Source of the DNA: Omphiscola glabra
Lineage: Eukaryota > Mollusca > Gastropoda > Lymnaeidae
Assembly (NCBI GenBank): GCA_964017045.1
Contig: OZ024794.1
Span: 28,459,315-28,523,314, forward strand
Length of the DNA: 64,000 bases
Reading direction: 5' to 3'
A program made the translations under genes and the position numbers. This document shows positions 9,773 to 21,947 of this stretch, in pieces; position 1 is the first letter of the stretch; the number at the start of each line of letters is the position of its first letter. Below the pieces are notes generated by a model. It was not told the origin of the DNA. It saw only the letters and a list, made by a program, of their open reading frames with translations, and did no database searches.

Positions 9773-12324
9773 TTAACTCTTTTCATTCATCTACCATAGA
9801 AATAGAGAGCGTATAACTATATACGTCGGGTTTTCTCGCTCATAAAATATTGTCTTTTTTATTTTTTTAAGTGTTCTGTATCTATTTTATCGTACATTTG
9901 GAAGAAAATTTTTTAAAAAATTAAAAATTAAAGAGTTTAAATAATAATTGATGTTTTTTGCGAGTTTGAGGTTCACGTGACATGCCGACGCGTCAGTCGC
10001 CATTTTACGAAATTTTGTGCAAGACGCTGGTCGACTCGGCAGCACAAAATCTTAAATAATGAATACTACTGACGAAAATATTGATCAAATTTAATCTGAA
10101 TCTTTTGGAGAAGATCGTTGGGAACCTGAATCTAGTGATTCGGATTCACATTTTGATGAGAATATTCCTTTATAGCCCATTATAGTCACTAAAACTAGAA
10201 GGTTAGTAATCGAGTGTTTCGTAATTCAATTTTTTTTTATAGAATTTGAAAAAAATTTTTTTATCGGTTTAAATTGTGTTTCTAATCATAATTGAAATAT
10301 TTACTACCCATTTTTAAATGAATCTACGTAAATAAAATCATTGTAAAATTTGTGAATATTCTTTTACAAAATTAATTTTAGAAGACGTTATTATTAGAAA
10401 CTGTTGCTAAGGAATGTAAACAATGCAGTCGGCACTGATTATTATGATATATTTAATCCTAAAGAACATGAAAATTGAAATTTCTGTGTGTTACAAAAAT
10501 GTAAATATCTGACACTAATTTTTTTGTCTTAATGGTTTGTAGACCATATTGGAAGTATTAAAAACTGGACATTTAAGTGAAGTATATATTTTGATATTCA
10601 TTTCATCCCTAATAGTTGCATATAAGTCTATAATATTAGTTCTTCTTTTACATTCACAGGCTAAACTTGTTGTATGATGTTTGAGATGATGACCCACCAG
10701 TTCACAATCCTAAGTTTCCCCCAGCCAGAAAGCCAGGCTGACATTTGTGGGAAGAAATGGCAACATAACATGGATACAATTAGTCAGTGAATCTTCACCC
10801 GAAGTTTCAGGATTTTCAAGATATGTTTCACACAGGATTTGGTTGAAACATTTGTAAAATACACCTATTCAACTACCATGGGACCTTCTCAACCTTACAT
10901 CAACTATGATTTGTTATAACAGTATAACAATTTTACAAATTTCTAGGACAACTAATATGCATGTCAACTGTTCAAGTCCTAAGAGTACAAAAATACTCAT
11001 CAACTTCAACAATCTTTCATTACTACCATGAATTTTTGGCTCATGCCTTATTCCCAAAAGCAGATTTATTCAAATAAGACTTTCTTCAAAGTTTCTAATA
11101 TTGAAGCAGACAATGAGGACAGACTGTGCAATGTGAACTCTTCAGATTTTATCAGAAGAAAATAAAGATAAAAACCAAAGCAATGTGATATGATGTGGTG
11201 GATAAGACAAGAGATAACAAAATTTATATAATGTTCAGTGGAGAGGAAATTAAACAGCCTCACTTATTTCAAATAATGTGACAGCAAATGGATTTTCTTT
11301 TGTGAGGAGACCAAAACTGATTGTGTATTTCTATGCAATTATTGATGAGAAAACCAAATATTGTCAAATCAGATTTTGAAATCATACAATTCATTCATGT
11401 GTGGTGTTGACCTGTTGATAGATGGATATGTCAACCTAAGTAAAGAGATCAGCACTGGACAAACCCCTTTTTCAATTTTGTTGATATTGCCAGCCATAAT
11501 CTCTTCAGGGTTGTTCAGAAGAAAACTTTGATATAGATGATCTGAAGCTACCTGACATTTAACTATCAATTGACTTCACCGAGGAAATTATTTTAGCATT
11601 ACATGATTTACCAAAAGTGATGATGTTCCAAGTGCCGCTAATGTAAATAACACAAAATACAATATAATACTTGCAATTAATCCTAAATGCATAGATTTTA
11701 AAAGACATTCTACAGTGTGCTATCAATTAGGAATGCTAAGAAAATGAAATCCTAAATCAGAAGTAGCACATGGTAAAACTATCTTTGTTTAAAAAAACAA
11801 TGAAACTTTCTGAGTAACGGTACCATGAAGTTAAAACTCTCTATTACGTTGTGAAATGTGTATTTATTTTTAAAAGGTAAAATAATAATAATTGTGGTGC
11901 GGTGAATTTTTAATTTTTTTTTTATTATTTCCCCTTTTTACAAAATAATTTATATTTTGGTCAAATGCTCATGAAATGTTATAAATCTTGCATATGACAT
12001 ACAAATATGAATTTGCTTTCTAAATAAACAGATTTTATCAAATTATTTCAGGTGGTTTGTTTTTTTCCTTCTTTGCATCTGATCACCAAATTTTTTTTTA
12101 CACACTTTCATAAAACAATTTAAGCATTATTTTTTTCACAACTTCTAAGTGTTGACACTATATGTTTGAAAACCAAAATTTTTAGAAACCTCATGCATTT
12201 TCGCACAAATATATGTATAACATCATGAATTTTAGACATGGATTCTAAAAGTTATTGACTCTTTTGTGAGGTCACTAGAAATCTCAAGAAAAACATGCAA
12301 AATTCAAGGAATGTAAAGAGTTAA
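9773..12324 (+). mobile_element. piggyBac-like DNA transposon between duplicated TTAA sites (2,552 bp)
   Basis: The left end reads TTAACTCTTTTCATTC. The right end reads GAATGTAAAGAGTTAA, whose reverse complement TTAACTCTTTACATTC matches at 15 of 16 bases. TTAA target-site duplication is the signature of the piggyBac superfamily, and 2.5 kb is a typical length. The neighbouring duplication supplies the unoccupied site (CTAA at 9626-9629). The interior is AT-rich with many stops. Confidence 0.82.
10059..11630 (+). pseudogene. Decayed piggyBac-type transposase
   Basis: An ATG at 10059, 286 bases from the left end, starts a frame with a stop at codon 12. Past that stop the frame reads on into an acidic stretch, EDRWEPESSDSDSHFDEN, the kind of N-terminus usual for piggyBac transposases. 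Later patches on the same strand, such as DDLKLPDI and LSIDFTEEIILALHDLPK near 11535-11620, are separated by stops and frameshifts. I could not recognise the catalytic Asp residues or a C-terminal Cys-rich region. The identification rests mainly on the element's ends plus the acidic N-terminus. The right boundary is approximate. Confidence 0.45.
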
Positions 12325-12926
12325 TGGCTTTGGGGGTTCGAGCACGTACGTAATGAACGCCAACTGAACACTCAAGAGCGCTTACACAGTTAACGCAAAA
12401 TGGAAGTCATTTTTTTGGGGTGGGGGGGGGGGGGGGGCGCGTGCTTTGCACCGAGGAATAAAATCTTACAGTTCAAGTTGAACTTTCGTTTTTTTTTTTT
12501 ATAGATCTGCAACGAAGTAAATGCAGCCCAATGTCAGCGTGACCTAAATCGTGAACACCTCAGATGTGACGTCATAAGCCTAAAAAAAAAGGCTTGGGAT
12601 AACACGTTGGCATATTTGATCATACTGGCATATTGCATTGCTTTCTTAATAGTAACTATTATTCAACTGGGTTAACCTAACTCAACCACAACCGGTGTTC
12701 ACCTAAATTTTGCTCGACTGGGTTAACGTAATTGCCGTTCCGCTGGTTTAACTAAAATATTGTTACAATGATTATCTAAACCACTGTTTAATTGGTGTCA
12801 CTGGACTGATGCTTAACTAGTTGAACTAAACTTTGACTCGGCTGGGTTAAACTCAGCTTAATGCAGTAAGTTAGTTCATCAATCTCAAACACCTAGATCC
12901 AAGTCAACGTTAACTTCAATAGCCCC
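12325..12926. other. No gene recognised; degenerate CTGGGTTAAC repeats
   Basis: The left part continues the interrupted duplication and includes a G-run at about 12416-12437. Between 12660 and 12870 a degenerate motif (ACTGGGTTAAC, GCTGGGTTAAAC) recurs at irregular spacing. Confidence 0.45.
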
Positions 12927-13131
12927 CAGAGGCGTAGCGAGAGTGTTTGGCGCCCGGGGACAAGATTCGCGCCCGGGGACAAGATTCATTTTAAAGCGCC
13001 CTCTTTTCCTTTTTTCAACTCTCAAACCCATTATTTTCGTCAATAAAATAATACCAAAGCACATTTTGGCGCCCCTGACTAGCTGGCGCCCGGGTACATC
13101 TGTACCCCTGCCCCCCTACGCTACGCCTCTG
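12927..13131 (+). mobile_element. GCGTAGC-family MITE, copy 1 (205 bp)
   Basis: The ends CAGAGGCGTAGCGAG and CTACGCTACGCCTCTG are inverted repeats. The flanks atagcccc (12919-12926) and ataacccc (13132-13139) match at 7 of 8 bases, which points to the hAT superfamily. The interior is GC-rich with repeated GGCGCCCGGGG. Confidence 0.82.
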
Positions 13132-13511
13132 ATAACCCCTCTTCAACCCATATTTAACGTTAACTTCAATAGTCCAAGTTTGAAGTTAATTTGACATTAT
13201 TTTTAAGCAACCACCCGACCCCATATTATTTCAGCTGACCCCCTCTCATTGCTGTAAGGTTTTGTACGACAGGCATCAATGATTATTTAAAGATGTTTCA
13301 TTATCCTTGGAAAAAAAAAAAGGGGGGGGGGGTGCTTTAAAAAATTACTCCCAAGAACTCATGAAGAAATCCACCCATCACCCCTTTTTTTTTAACCTTA
13401 TTGACCAAAAGAATGGGAACACTAAATGATTTACCGACCACTTTCATGTCATTAGTGGGTGATTGCTAAAATGTTACTGTTTTTAAAAAAAAGAGAATTT
13501 TCGTTCCAAAA
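13132..13511. other. No gene recognised; A11G10-type tract
   Basis: AT-rich unique sequence with an adjoining A-run and G-run at about 13311-13332. Confidence 0.45.
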
Positions 13512-13930
13512 GAAAGACAGTCCGCGTCACTACTAACAGAAGACAGTGTAGATAGATCATGGCGTCACCGCTAACAGAAGACAACGTAGGAAGAACATGG
13601 CGTCACTACTAAAAGAAGACAAAGTAGGAAGAACATGGCGTCACTACTAATGGAAGACAATGTAGGAAGAACATGGCGTGACTACTAATAGAAGACAAAG
13701 TAGGAAGAACATGGCGTCACTACTAATAGAAGACATTGTAGAAAGAACATGGCGTAACTACTAACAGAAGACAATGTAAGAAGAACATGGCGTCACCGCT
13801 GAAAGAAGACAAAGATGGAAGAACATGGCGTCACCGCTAACAGAAGACAGCGTAGGAAGAACATGGCGTCACCGCTAACAGAAGACAACGTAGGAAGAAC
13901 ATGGCGTCACTACTAACAGAAGACAATGTC
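13512..13930. repeat. Tandem array, 38-bp unit (about 11 copies)
   Basis: The unit contains ATGGCGTCACTACTAACAGA and AGACAATGTAGGAAGAAC. Copies alternate between CACTACTAA and CACCGCTAA variants. Confidence 0.92.
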
Positions 13931-15025
13931 TAAAGCACATGCTTTTTGAAGAACGTACGGAATTTTTGTCCCCCAAGTAGCAGTGTATTTTGGTAGCCCG
14001 AATCCGTGTTAACACTTATTTCAAAAATCAGCCCTTGTTATCTTGAAATCACAACGATGCTCATTATGCAAGAGTGGGTTTTCAAAACACTCTTGACATG
14101 CTTTTCAAGCGATGCAATCAATGCAATGTTTAAAGGAATTATGAGATATAATTAGTATATGGCTTTCATCTTGAAAATTAGGACGAAGAATTGCTATCAT
14201 TTAACCACGCATGATTTGGAATTGATAAGTAGATGATCAGCCAAGCTTTGAAGGATACAAAAACAAAAGGAAAACAAAATAAAACGTTGGAAGAGTTGAG
14301 AGTGGATAACCGAATTTCAACTTTTCAGAGATATGTGGAAGTTAGTTGTTTTAAGAAGAAAGAAGAAAAAATAGTCCTCCAAGAGATTAAATCCGGAACA
14401 GAAAAAGGCTCGAGGTGCAGATAAAGCACACGTCGAGCAGAATATAAAAAAAAAAAAAGTGGTAAAAATATGGAATGTAGATGAAGAAGAAGAGGTTTCC
14501 AAATGTTTAGGGAATGGTTTTTCTCATTTTTGGTTTATTCTAGAAGACAAGTCAGACACATCTTGACATCATCTTGACATCATTCATCGATTGATCAAGA
14601 AATGTTCTTTCTATATTTGTGTGTGTTTGTGTATTCATATATATATATATAATTAAAATGAGGTAAAAAAAGAATAAAGGCAAGACAAATGTTTTTCAAT
14701 GGAGATGATAGATATTTCTTGATTTTTATTTTCTTAGGTTCATTTTTGGCTTTTCATGTAAGGCATTAATTTGTATTTATTTCTCTTTGTATAATTAATG
14801 AGTTGCGGTAAACATATCGGGGCACTGAATGAGAATCAACCACAGGTAAACAAATAATACAAACTAACGGGCGAAAAAGTATAGGAAGACCACCCCCCCC
14901 CCCCCGCCCCCCGTATTCGGAAATTTGTACTAAAGGAACAATTTTTGTTGAAAGGGAAATATGTAAACGAAAATTTGTGCGAACTGAAATTGACTAAATG
15001 TAGATTTATTTATTGATTGCGTTTT
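13931..15025. other. No gene recognised
   Basis: This is AT-rich DNA with a short TA microsatellite at 14637-14650, a C-run near 14891-14911, and A-rich tracts. The 63-codon plus-strand frame at 14233-14424 is lysine-rich and matches nothing I know. Confidence 0.45.
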
Positions 15026-15066
15026 AAGTGAAGGTGAAGGTGAAGGTGAAGGTGAAGGTGAAGGTG
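15026..15066. repeat. GTGAAG hexanucleotide microsatellite
   Basis: Seven near-perfect GTGAAG units. On the reverse strand they would encode alternating Ser and Pro, part of a chance frame. Confidence 0.9.
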
Positions 15067-15107
15067 AGACATTGGGAAAATGTATATTATTATTAAATTT
15101 ATTTTTT

Positions 15108-15370
15108 TTCACCTCCCCGCTCCCTCTCCCCCGCTCCCTCTCCCTCCCAGCTACCTCTCCTCCCCGCTCCCTCTACCCCCGCTCCCCGCACCCTCTCCCC
15201 CGCTCCCTCTCCCCAGCTCCCTCTCCCTCCCCGCTCCCTTTCCCCCCGCCCCCTCTCCCCAGCTCCCTCTCCCTCCCCGCTCCCTCTCCCCCACTCCTTC
15301 TCCCCCGCTCCCTCTACCCCCTGCTCCCCATTATCCCCGCTCCCTCTCCCCCTGCCCCCTCTCCCCTCCC
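15108..15370. repeat. Pyrimidine-rich low-complexity array, about 14-bp CTCCCTCTCCCCCG unit
   Basis: One strand is almost pure C/T for 260 bases, with CCGCTCCCTCTCC recurring. All three plus-strand frames stay open, giving Pro/Ser/Leu-rich chance proteins. Such a tract can adopt triplex or i-motif structures. Confidence 0.88.
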
Positions 15371-16237
15371 ATAGCTTCATTTCGAACAAACTCCCGTCTA
15401 AATGTATTCTTTCTAACAAATTAATTATTTTGGTACAAATTTCTCCTAATGAAGGCACAGGTGGCTAAATCTTCCAGTTAGTGTAAGCAGAGTTTTCAAA
15501 CTAAGAATTAAGCAGTTATTAAATAAAATTAGCAATAATAAATGGGACAACGTCTATGTGAATGAAATAAACGAAAGAAATAATACGTTGAGATCACTAA
15601 GATTTTCCTAGCCGTCACACATCGTAAATTGTTGGTGAACTTTGGAAATGATAAGATGACAAGTTGGTTCAATTACTGAGCTTAAACATTATAACGTCTG
15701 CAATCGGCGTCTTCAGCGTACAAGAGTTTCAAAAGAAAAAGGAAAAGAAAAATCCTTTCATTTATGTCCAACATGGATTGGAAATAACCATGGGGTTGAA
15801 ATATTAGAAATGAGATGAGAGTCGATGAACCCCCCCCCCCCCCCACAATCACGCATATAGCGTTTTAAAAAGGACAGTGTGCAGAAATGAAGATGCAAAG
15901 ACATATTTGTAGCGGTGATCGCTGGACATGATTTCTGTAGGAACAAGCGCGTAACTGTCCAAAGACAAGACTTGTTCCATAAAGACCACGTGATCCGGCG
16001 AGTAACATTGAAATATTGCGGATTAGTGTAAGCTCATGAGCCAGAAAAAACGAATTGATTATCATATAAAGCAGGAGACGCTGAAACTAGGTTGGAATGT
16101 GGCTTGGGTCGAGAGTCATGGGAAAAACCGACTATCATGTCATAAAGTCGAATACAAAAAGAGGCGATCCCGCCCCATCCACCCCCCCACCCCCCCCAAA
16201 AAAAAAAATTTGTGGAAGAAATGGAAAACATTTTTAA

Positions 16238-16280
<43 letters not shown>

Positions 16281-16426
16281 TCAAAAAGGGGACATAATTA
16301 AGTTGCACGTAAAAGGATAAATCTAATCACATGTGAACATAACTTGCAACACGGGAGACGATCGTTAGAAAAACAAAAGTCGGGTAAAAACATAAAAAAT
16401 AAATTTTTCATAATTTTCACTTGGTA
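15371..16426. other. No gene recognised; C- and A-runs
   Basis: A C-run lies at 15831-15844, an A-rich run at 16199-16208 and a run of about 37 A at 16242-16278. No protein-like frame was found. Confidence 0.45.
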
Positions 16427-16655
16427 AATGGAAACATTTCTATGCTAAACGTACGTACACTTGTGGGAACATTTCTATGCTAAACGTACGTACACATATG
16501 GAAACATTTCTATGCTAAACGTACATACACATATTGAAACATTTATATGCTAAACGTACGTACACATATGGAAACATTTCTATGCTAAACGTACGTACAC
16601 ATGTGGTAACATTTCTATGCTAAATGTACGCACACGTATGGAAACAAATTGTCTG
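16427..16655. repeat. Tandem array, 35-bp unit (about 6 copies)
   Basis: The unit contains GGAAACATTTCTATGCTAAA and CGTACGTACACATAT. The palindrome CGTACGTACG lies inside each unit. Confidence 0.92.
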
Positions 16656-16734
16656 TATGTCACATTCTTGAAAAGGGTAAAGGATATCATAAAATCGGCC
16701 AGTGATCAAATCCTCTACTTCCTACACGGTAAAA

Positions 16735-18065
16735 ATACAAGTCAAACATAAAACATGCAAGTTTAACATCAAACATGCAAGTCTGACATCAAACATACAA
16801 GTCTGACATCAAACATACAAGTCTAAATCAAACATACAAGTCAAACATAAAAAATGCAAGTCAAATATCAAACAGACAAGTCTAATTTCAAACATACAAG
16901 TCTAACATCAAACATGCAAGTCAAACATCAAAAATGCAAGTCAAACATCAAACATGCAAGTCTAACATCAAACATACAAGTCTGACATCAAACGTACAAG
17001 TCTGACATCAAACACACAAGTATAACATCAAACATACAAGCCTTACATCAAACATACAAGTCTGACATCAAACGTACAAGTCTGACATCAAACATACAAG
17101 TCTGACATCAAACATATAAGTCTGACATGAAACGTATAAGTCTGACACCAAACAAACAAGCCTGACATCAAACATGCAAGTCTGACATCAAACATACAAG
17201 TCTGACATCAAACACACAAGTCTAACATCAAACATACAAACCTGACATCAAACATACAAGTCTGACATCAAACATACAAGTTTAACATCAAACATGCAAG
17301 CCTGACATCAAACATACAAGTTTAACATCAAACATGCAAGTTTAAAATCAAACATGCAAGTTTAACATCAAACATAAAAGTCTAACACCAAAAATACAAG
17401 TATAACACCAAACATGCAAGTTTAACATCAAACAAACAAGTCTAACATCAAACATACAAGTCTAACACCAAACATACAAGTCTAACATCAAACATACAAG
17501 TCTAACATCAAACATACAAGTCAAACATCAAAAATGCAAGTCAAACATCAAACATGCAAGTCTAACATCAAACATACAAGTCTGACATCAAACGTACAAG
17601 TCTGACATCAAACACACAAGTCTAACATCAAACACACAAGTCTAACATCAAACATACAAGCCTGACATCAAACATATAAGTCTGACAAGAAACGTATAAG
17701 TCTGACACCAAACAAACAAGCCTGACATCAAACGTGCAAGTCTGACATCAAACATACAAGTCTGACATCAAACACACAAGTCTAACATCAAACATACAAA
17801 CCTGACATCAAACATACAAGTCTGACATCAAACATACGAGTCTGACATCAAACGTACAAGTCTAACATCAAACATACAAGTCTGACATCAAACATATAAG
17901 TCTGACATCAAACATACAAGTCTGTCATCAAACATAAAAGTCTGTCATCAAACATACAAGCCTGACATCAAACATACACGCCTGACACCAGGCATACACG
18001 CCTGACATCAGACATACGCGCCTGACATCAAACATACACGCCTGACATGAAACATACAAGTCCGA
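16735..18065. repeat. Tandem array, 20-bp unit (about 66 copies, 1.3 kb)
   Basis: The unit is TCTGACATCAAACATACAAG, and the 20-bp phase is kept almost throughout. The run starting at 16915 (CAAGTCAAACATCAAAAATG and following units) recurs at about 17515 with similar variants, so a block of about 600 bp was itself duplicated. The right end becomes C/G-richer (CACGCCTGACACC). Confidence 0.95.
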
Positions 18066-18328
18066 CATCGGCTAATGAAAAACGTCAATGGTTCAGAACA
18101 AAAACTTTGTTTCGATCAAAGCGTTGCATGCTCAGGATCACTAGCGCCATTATTTATGAAACCATGGAAAATCAATAGACCAGCTGCATGCACCCACCAA
18201 AGTAACTTTAGTGTCGGGGTTAGAAATTTTTGGATGGCGATATACCAAGGGTGAAGTTAAATTTCGTGACCAGCCCAACATCGACCAGCTTTAAATGCTA
18301 AAATGTCCGACCATCTTCTCGACTAGAA

Positions 18329-18405
18329 CTGTGGCGTAGCCAGTGGGTGAGCAGAGGTAGCGGGCTGCACCCACCCCCCGTCTCCCCCGCCCCCTCCTTT
18401 GCGAC
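18329..18405 (+). mobile_element. GCGTAGC-family MITE, fragment
   Basis: CTGTGGCGTAGCCAGTGGGT resembles the left end of this family and is followed by C-rich sequence. No right end or target duplication was found. Confidence 0.4.
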
Positions 18406-18548
18406 CATTTCTGAAAAGTGTCTCTATATGAGATGACACTGAGCAACATTAACGAGTACACACGTGTTTCCACTGCTCTTCTCGTCCTATCCTTAATTGT
18501 ATGGATCTTGCGAAGGTGACGACACGACAATCTTTTTTTATGTGACTT

Positions 18549-18752
18549 TTTAAAAATAAAGTAGTATCAACAAATAAATTGTTTAAATAAAGTAGTATCG
18601 AAAAATAAATTAGTTTAAATAAAGTAGTATCAACAAATAAAGTGTTTAAATAAAGTAGTATCGAAAAATATATTAGTTTAAATAAAGTAGTATAAACAAA
18701 TAAATTGTTTAAATAAAGTAGTATCAGCAAAAAAATTGTTTAAATAAATAAA
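18549..18752. repeat. Tandem array, about 31-bp AT-rich unit
   Basis: Six copies of TTTAAATAAAGTAGTATC with alternating ACAAATAAATTG and GAAAAATAAATTAG tails form a dimeric (about 62-bp) pattern. The reverse strand frame is open and hydrophobic by composition only. Confidence 0.88.
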
Positions 18753-18784
18753 AATAAGCATGACTATTTTGTAACCATTAAATA

Positions 18785-20045
18785 CAGTAAAACCTCCGTT
18801 TTGCGACCCTCTCTTAAATGACTCCCTCCAACATGCAACCGGAAAAAAACTTCACCAATGCTTTGTAGAATTTAAACGACCGCTCTTGATCGACCTCTTC
18901 TAAAACGCGACTTGCGACCTTCAAATAATTCAATTTTACGACCGAGCACCTGAAAAGGTCAGACCCCCAGAGCAATGCTATAATTGTGCGCTTGAAGAAA
19001 ACAGTTTCGTTTCCAACTTTCAACAGCAGACGATGCAGTAATGCAGCCAGAAAGTAGATAACCAGATTAGTGACACTAAGAATGAGAAAGATGAATAACC
19101 TCCTATGAACTTCTCCATTGCCTTGAAATATTCCAAGGAGCTGACCAGATTTGCCCTGACCAGGGGCCCTCAAGACCTTGCCGACACTATGTCTGGTGTT
19201 CAAAGTGACATACTAAAAGAGCATGAACGGGTGGGGGGGCATGCAAACAAACATAAATAACAGGTTTCTTTTAAAAACAACAATATTAATGTACTTATCT
19301 TATACATAAATAGTTATAACTTGTTTAAGCATGCACTCAGCACTTACAAGTGCTTTTAAACAACTTCCATACCAGCATTGATTTTTTATTTTGGAATTAA
19401 TGAGGAACAGGAAGATAGTGACTGTTTTGGTTGTGAGACAGAGTTTAATCTATATTTCTGAACGAAAGATGGTAGATATTGCCTATACTTAATGGTACGT
19501 GTACTTAGTGACTGTATTGGCTGTGAGACAGAGTTTAATCTATATTTCTGAAAGAAAGATGGTATAATTGCCTATACTTAATGGTGCGTGTACTTAGTGA
19601 CTGTATAGGTTGTGAGACAGAGTTTAATCTATATTTCTGAAAGAAAGATGGTAGAGTTGCCTATACTTAATGGTGCGTGTACTTAGTGACAGTATTGGTT
19701 GTGAGAAAGAGTTTAATCTATATTTGTAAAAGAAAGATGGTAGACATTGCCTATACTTAATGATACTAGATATTGCCTACACTTAATGATACTAGATATT
19801 GCCTATACTTAATGGTACGTGTACTTAGTGACTGTATTGGTTGTGAGACAGAGTTTAATCTATATCTCTGAAAGAAAGATGGTAGATATTGCCTATACTT
19901 AATGGTACGTGTATTTTTTTGTTTTTATTTCACTTGTTTACTTCATTTCTAAATGTCGTTTTTCGAAAACGTCCTACCTCTTGTTAAGACCCACCCCCAC
20001 CCCAATTTAAAACCTCGTTTTAATGGCAATTTAAAGGTTTTACTG
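18785..20045 (+). mobile_element. Tigger/pogo-like (Tc1-mariner) non-autonomous element with TA duplication
   Basis: The left end is ta|CAGTAAAACCTCCGTTTTGC and the right end AGGTTTTACTG|ta, so the inverted repeats are flanked by TA (18783-18784 and 20046-20047). CAGTAAAACCTC resembles ends of the Tigger/pogo group, with repeated TGCGACC near the end. A 129-codon reverse frame (18814-19203) does not look like a transposase. The right half is filled by a 90-bp tandem array. Confidence 0.68.
19416..19912. repeat. Tandem array, about 90-bp unit (5 copies) inside the TA-flanked element
   Basis: TAGTGACTGTATTGGTTGTG starts units at 19416, 19506, 19595, 19684 and 19826. The last gap is longer because a short piece, ATACTAGATATTGCCTA, was extra-duplicated near 19765-19805. 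Confidence 0.9.
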
Positions 20046-20339
20046 TATAAATAAATTTTCTGTATTCACATTCAGGTCAGGGAACCTACATTTACACTAG
20101 CATATCTTATGTTGATCTCCTATTATATATAGCAAGATAAACAACTAAATTCCGGTATGTACCAAAATGATTCCTTGTATTTTGAACCAACCAATGTTTA
20201 AACCAAACATTTATTAAACCACATTTAAATTAAGACGATTTCATTTTCCGAAAAGAAAATATTACGCAATCAAATCAGATGCATTATTTTTAAAAAAAAA
20301 TCATATATAAGTTTATAAGTAAAAATGTGTTTGAACTTT

Positions 20340-21060
20340 ATATGATTTTCTTTTGGGGCCGGGAGCCCTAAATTCATTTTTTTCTTATACGAGCAATATA
20401 AATAAAATTATCAACAAATACTCCAGCATGAAAGGATGGATCTAGACCAAACTTAGTACACATACACTTGATTCAAAAACTAATAATATTGACTCATTTG
20501 GGGCCTAGAGTCCCACTTCATTTCCCGGTTACAAGCTATATAAATACCAATAGGGTGAGACAACACTATAGGTTCTATGGAGTGGCGTAGCGAGCTTAAC
20601 TCACGCCCGGGGCACAATACCTTTTTAGCGCCCCCCCCTATTCGAAAACCATACAATATTATAGTAAAATATACTATTTGGCGCCCCTTTGTGAGTAGCG
20701 CCCGGGGCATGATGCCCCCCTCCCCCCTCTCACTACGCCACTGGTTCTATGTGAATTGATGGATCTAGGCCTTGCTTGGTAGCAATACCCTTCTTATTCC
20801 GTGCTGATATATCGGCGAATTTAGAATTAATAATATCCGATCCGTTCGGGCCGATCTAGAATGTTCCAGAAAGTTTGATAATTTAAATAAGTTATATATA
20901 TGGCATTTTAACCCGATTTTAATGGGACAACTTTTAAAGTTTAGCTACATTGTTTATCTAAATGAAATTTATAGGGCCTCCTATCTCAGGCAAAACTAAA
21001 ACGGTACCTTTAGGAATGGGGCCCCCACTGGGGCCCCTCTTTTAACTTTAAGTACCTTTT
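20340..21060 (+). repeat. Dispersed repeat family C, copy 2, split by a MITE
   Basis: It holds paired phrases ATGGATCTAGACCAAACTTA and ATGGATCTAGGCCTTGC, then ACCCGATTTTAATGGGAC and TTTAGGAATGGGGCCCCCAC, matching the region near 4430-4680 in order. The MITE at 20580-20743 interrupts it, so this repeat is the older of the two. Confidence 0.5.
20580..20743 (+). mobile_element. GCGTAGC-family MITE, copy 2 (164 bp, perfect target duplication)
   Basis: The ends GAGTGGCGTAGCGAG and CACTACGCCACTG are inverted repeats. Both flanks read gttctatg (20572-20579 and 20744-20751). The interior carries GCGCCCGGGGCA in both orientations. This is the cleanest copy for defining the family as an 8-bp-duplicating hAT derivative. 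Confidence 0.9.
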
Positions 21061-21133
21061 CTCCCCACATCCCCCCACTTAAAAAAATAATTTAAAACAA
21101 CAAACAAACAGCAACCAACCAAAATATCTCCTC

Positions 21134-21272
21134 TTACCTGATCACCGAATCCGTATGTGATCACCAAATCCTTACCTGATCACCAAAACCTTACCTGATC
21201 ACCAAAATTCTTACCTGATCACCAAATCCTTACCTGATCACCAAATCCTTACCTGACCACCAAATCCTCAAC
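21134..21272. repeat. Tandem array, 19-bp unit (about 7 copies)
   Basis: The unit is TTACCTGATCACCAAATCC. Central copies are nearly identical; the first and last are degraded. Confidence 0.9.
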
Positions 21273-21524
21273 CACCATGTATCATACCTGATTATATTAT
21301 CATAACCCAATCATTTCATCTACATGTTTGAAGATCCAATTTTTTTTTACATTCTAAAGGTTAAACAGGGTAAAAATGTATTACCTCGCTCTACAATAGC
21401 CAAATATGTTATCTTTATTTAGTTTAATTATTCCCCTTTTTACGCTGTGGATTTGATGATGAGCCAGCGAGGAATCGAAATCTTAAATGCACGTGCACCG
21501 ATACGAAAAAAACAGGTGCATGAT

Positions 21525-21947
21525 GATCTAATAGAACTCGTGCACCTAGACTGGGACAGAACTCGTGCACCTAGACTGGGACAGAACTCATGCACCCAGA
21601 CTGGGACAAAACTCGTGCACCTAGAGTGGGACAGAACTCGTGCACCCAGACTGGGACAGAACTCGTGCACCTAGACTGTGACAGAACTCGTGCACCTAGA
21701 CTGGGACAGAACTCGTGCACCCAGACTAGGACATAACTCGTGCACTTAGACTGGGACATAACTCGTGCACCTAGACTGGGACAGAACTCGTGCACTTAGA
21801 CTGGGAAAGAACTCGTGCACCTAGACTGGGACAGAACTCTTGCACTTAGACTGGCACAGAACTCATGCACCTAGACTTGGACATAACTCGTGCACTTAGA
21901 CTGGGACAGAACTCGTGCACTTAGACTGGAACAGAACTCGTGCAGCT
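21525..21947. repeat. Tandem array, 25-bp unit (about 17 copies)
   Basis: The unit is CTCGTGCACCTAGACTGGGA plus CAGAA. Variants are mainly cacctag/cacccag/cacttag. Frames on both strands stay open with no protein likeness. Confidence 0.93.

Noticed and set aside
18814..19203. 129-codon minus-strand frame in the TA-flanked element as its transposase
   Set aside because: No helix-turn-helix or DDE-type motif is visible, and it includes the inverted repeat region itself.
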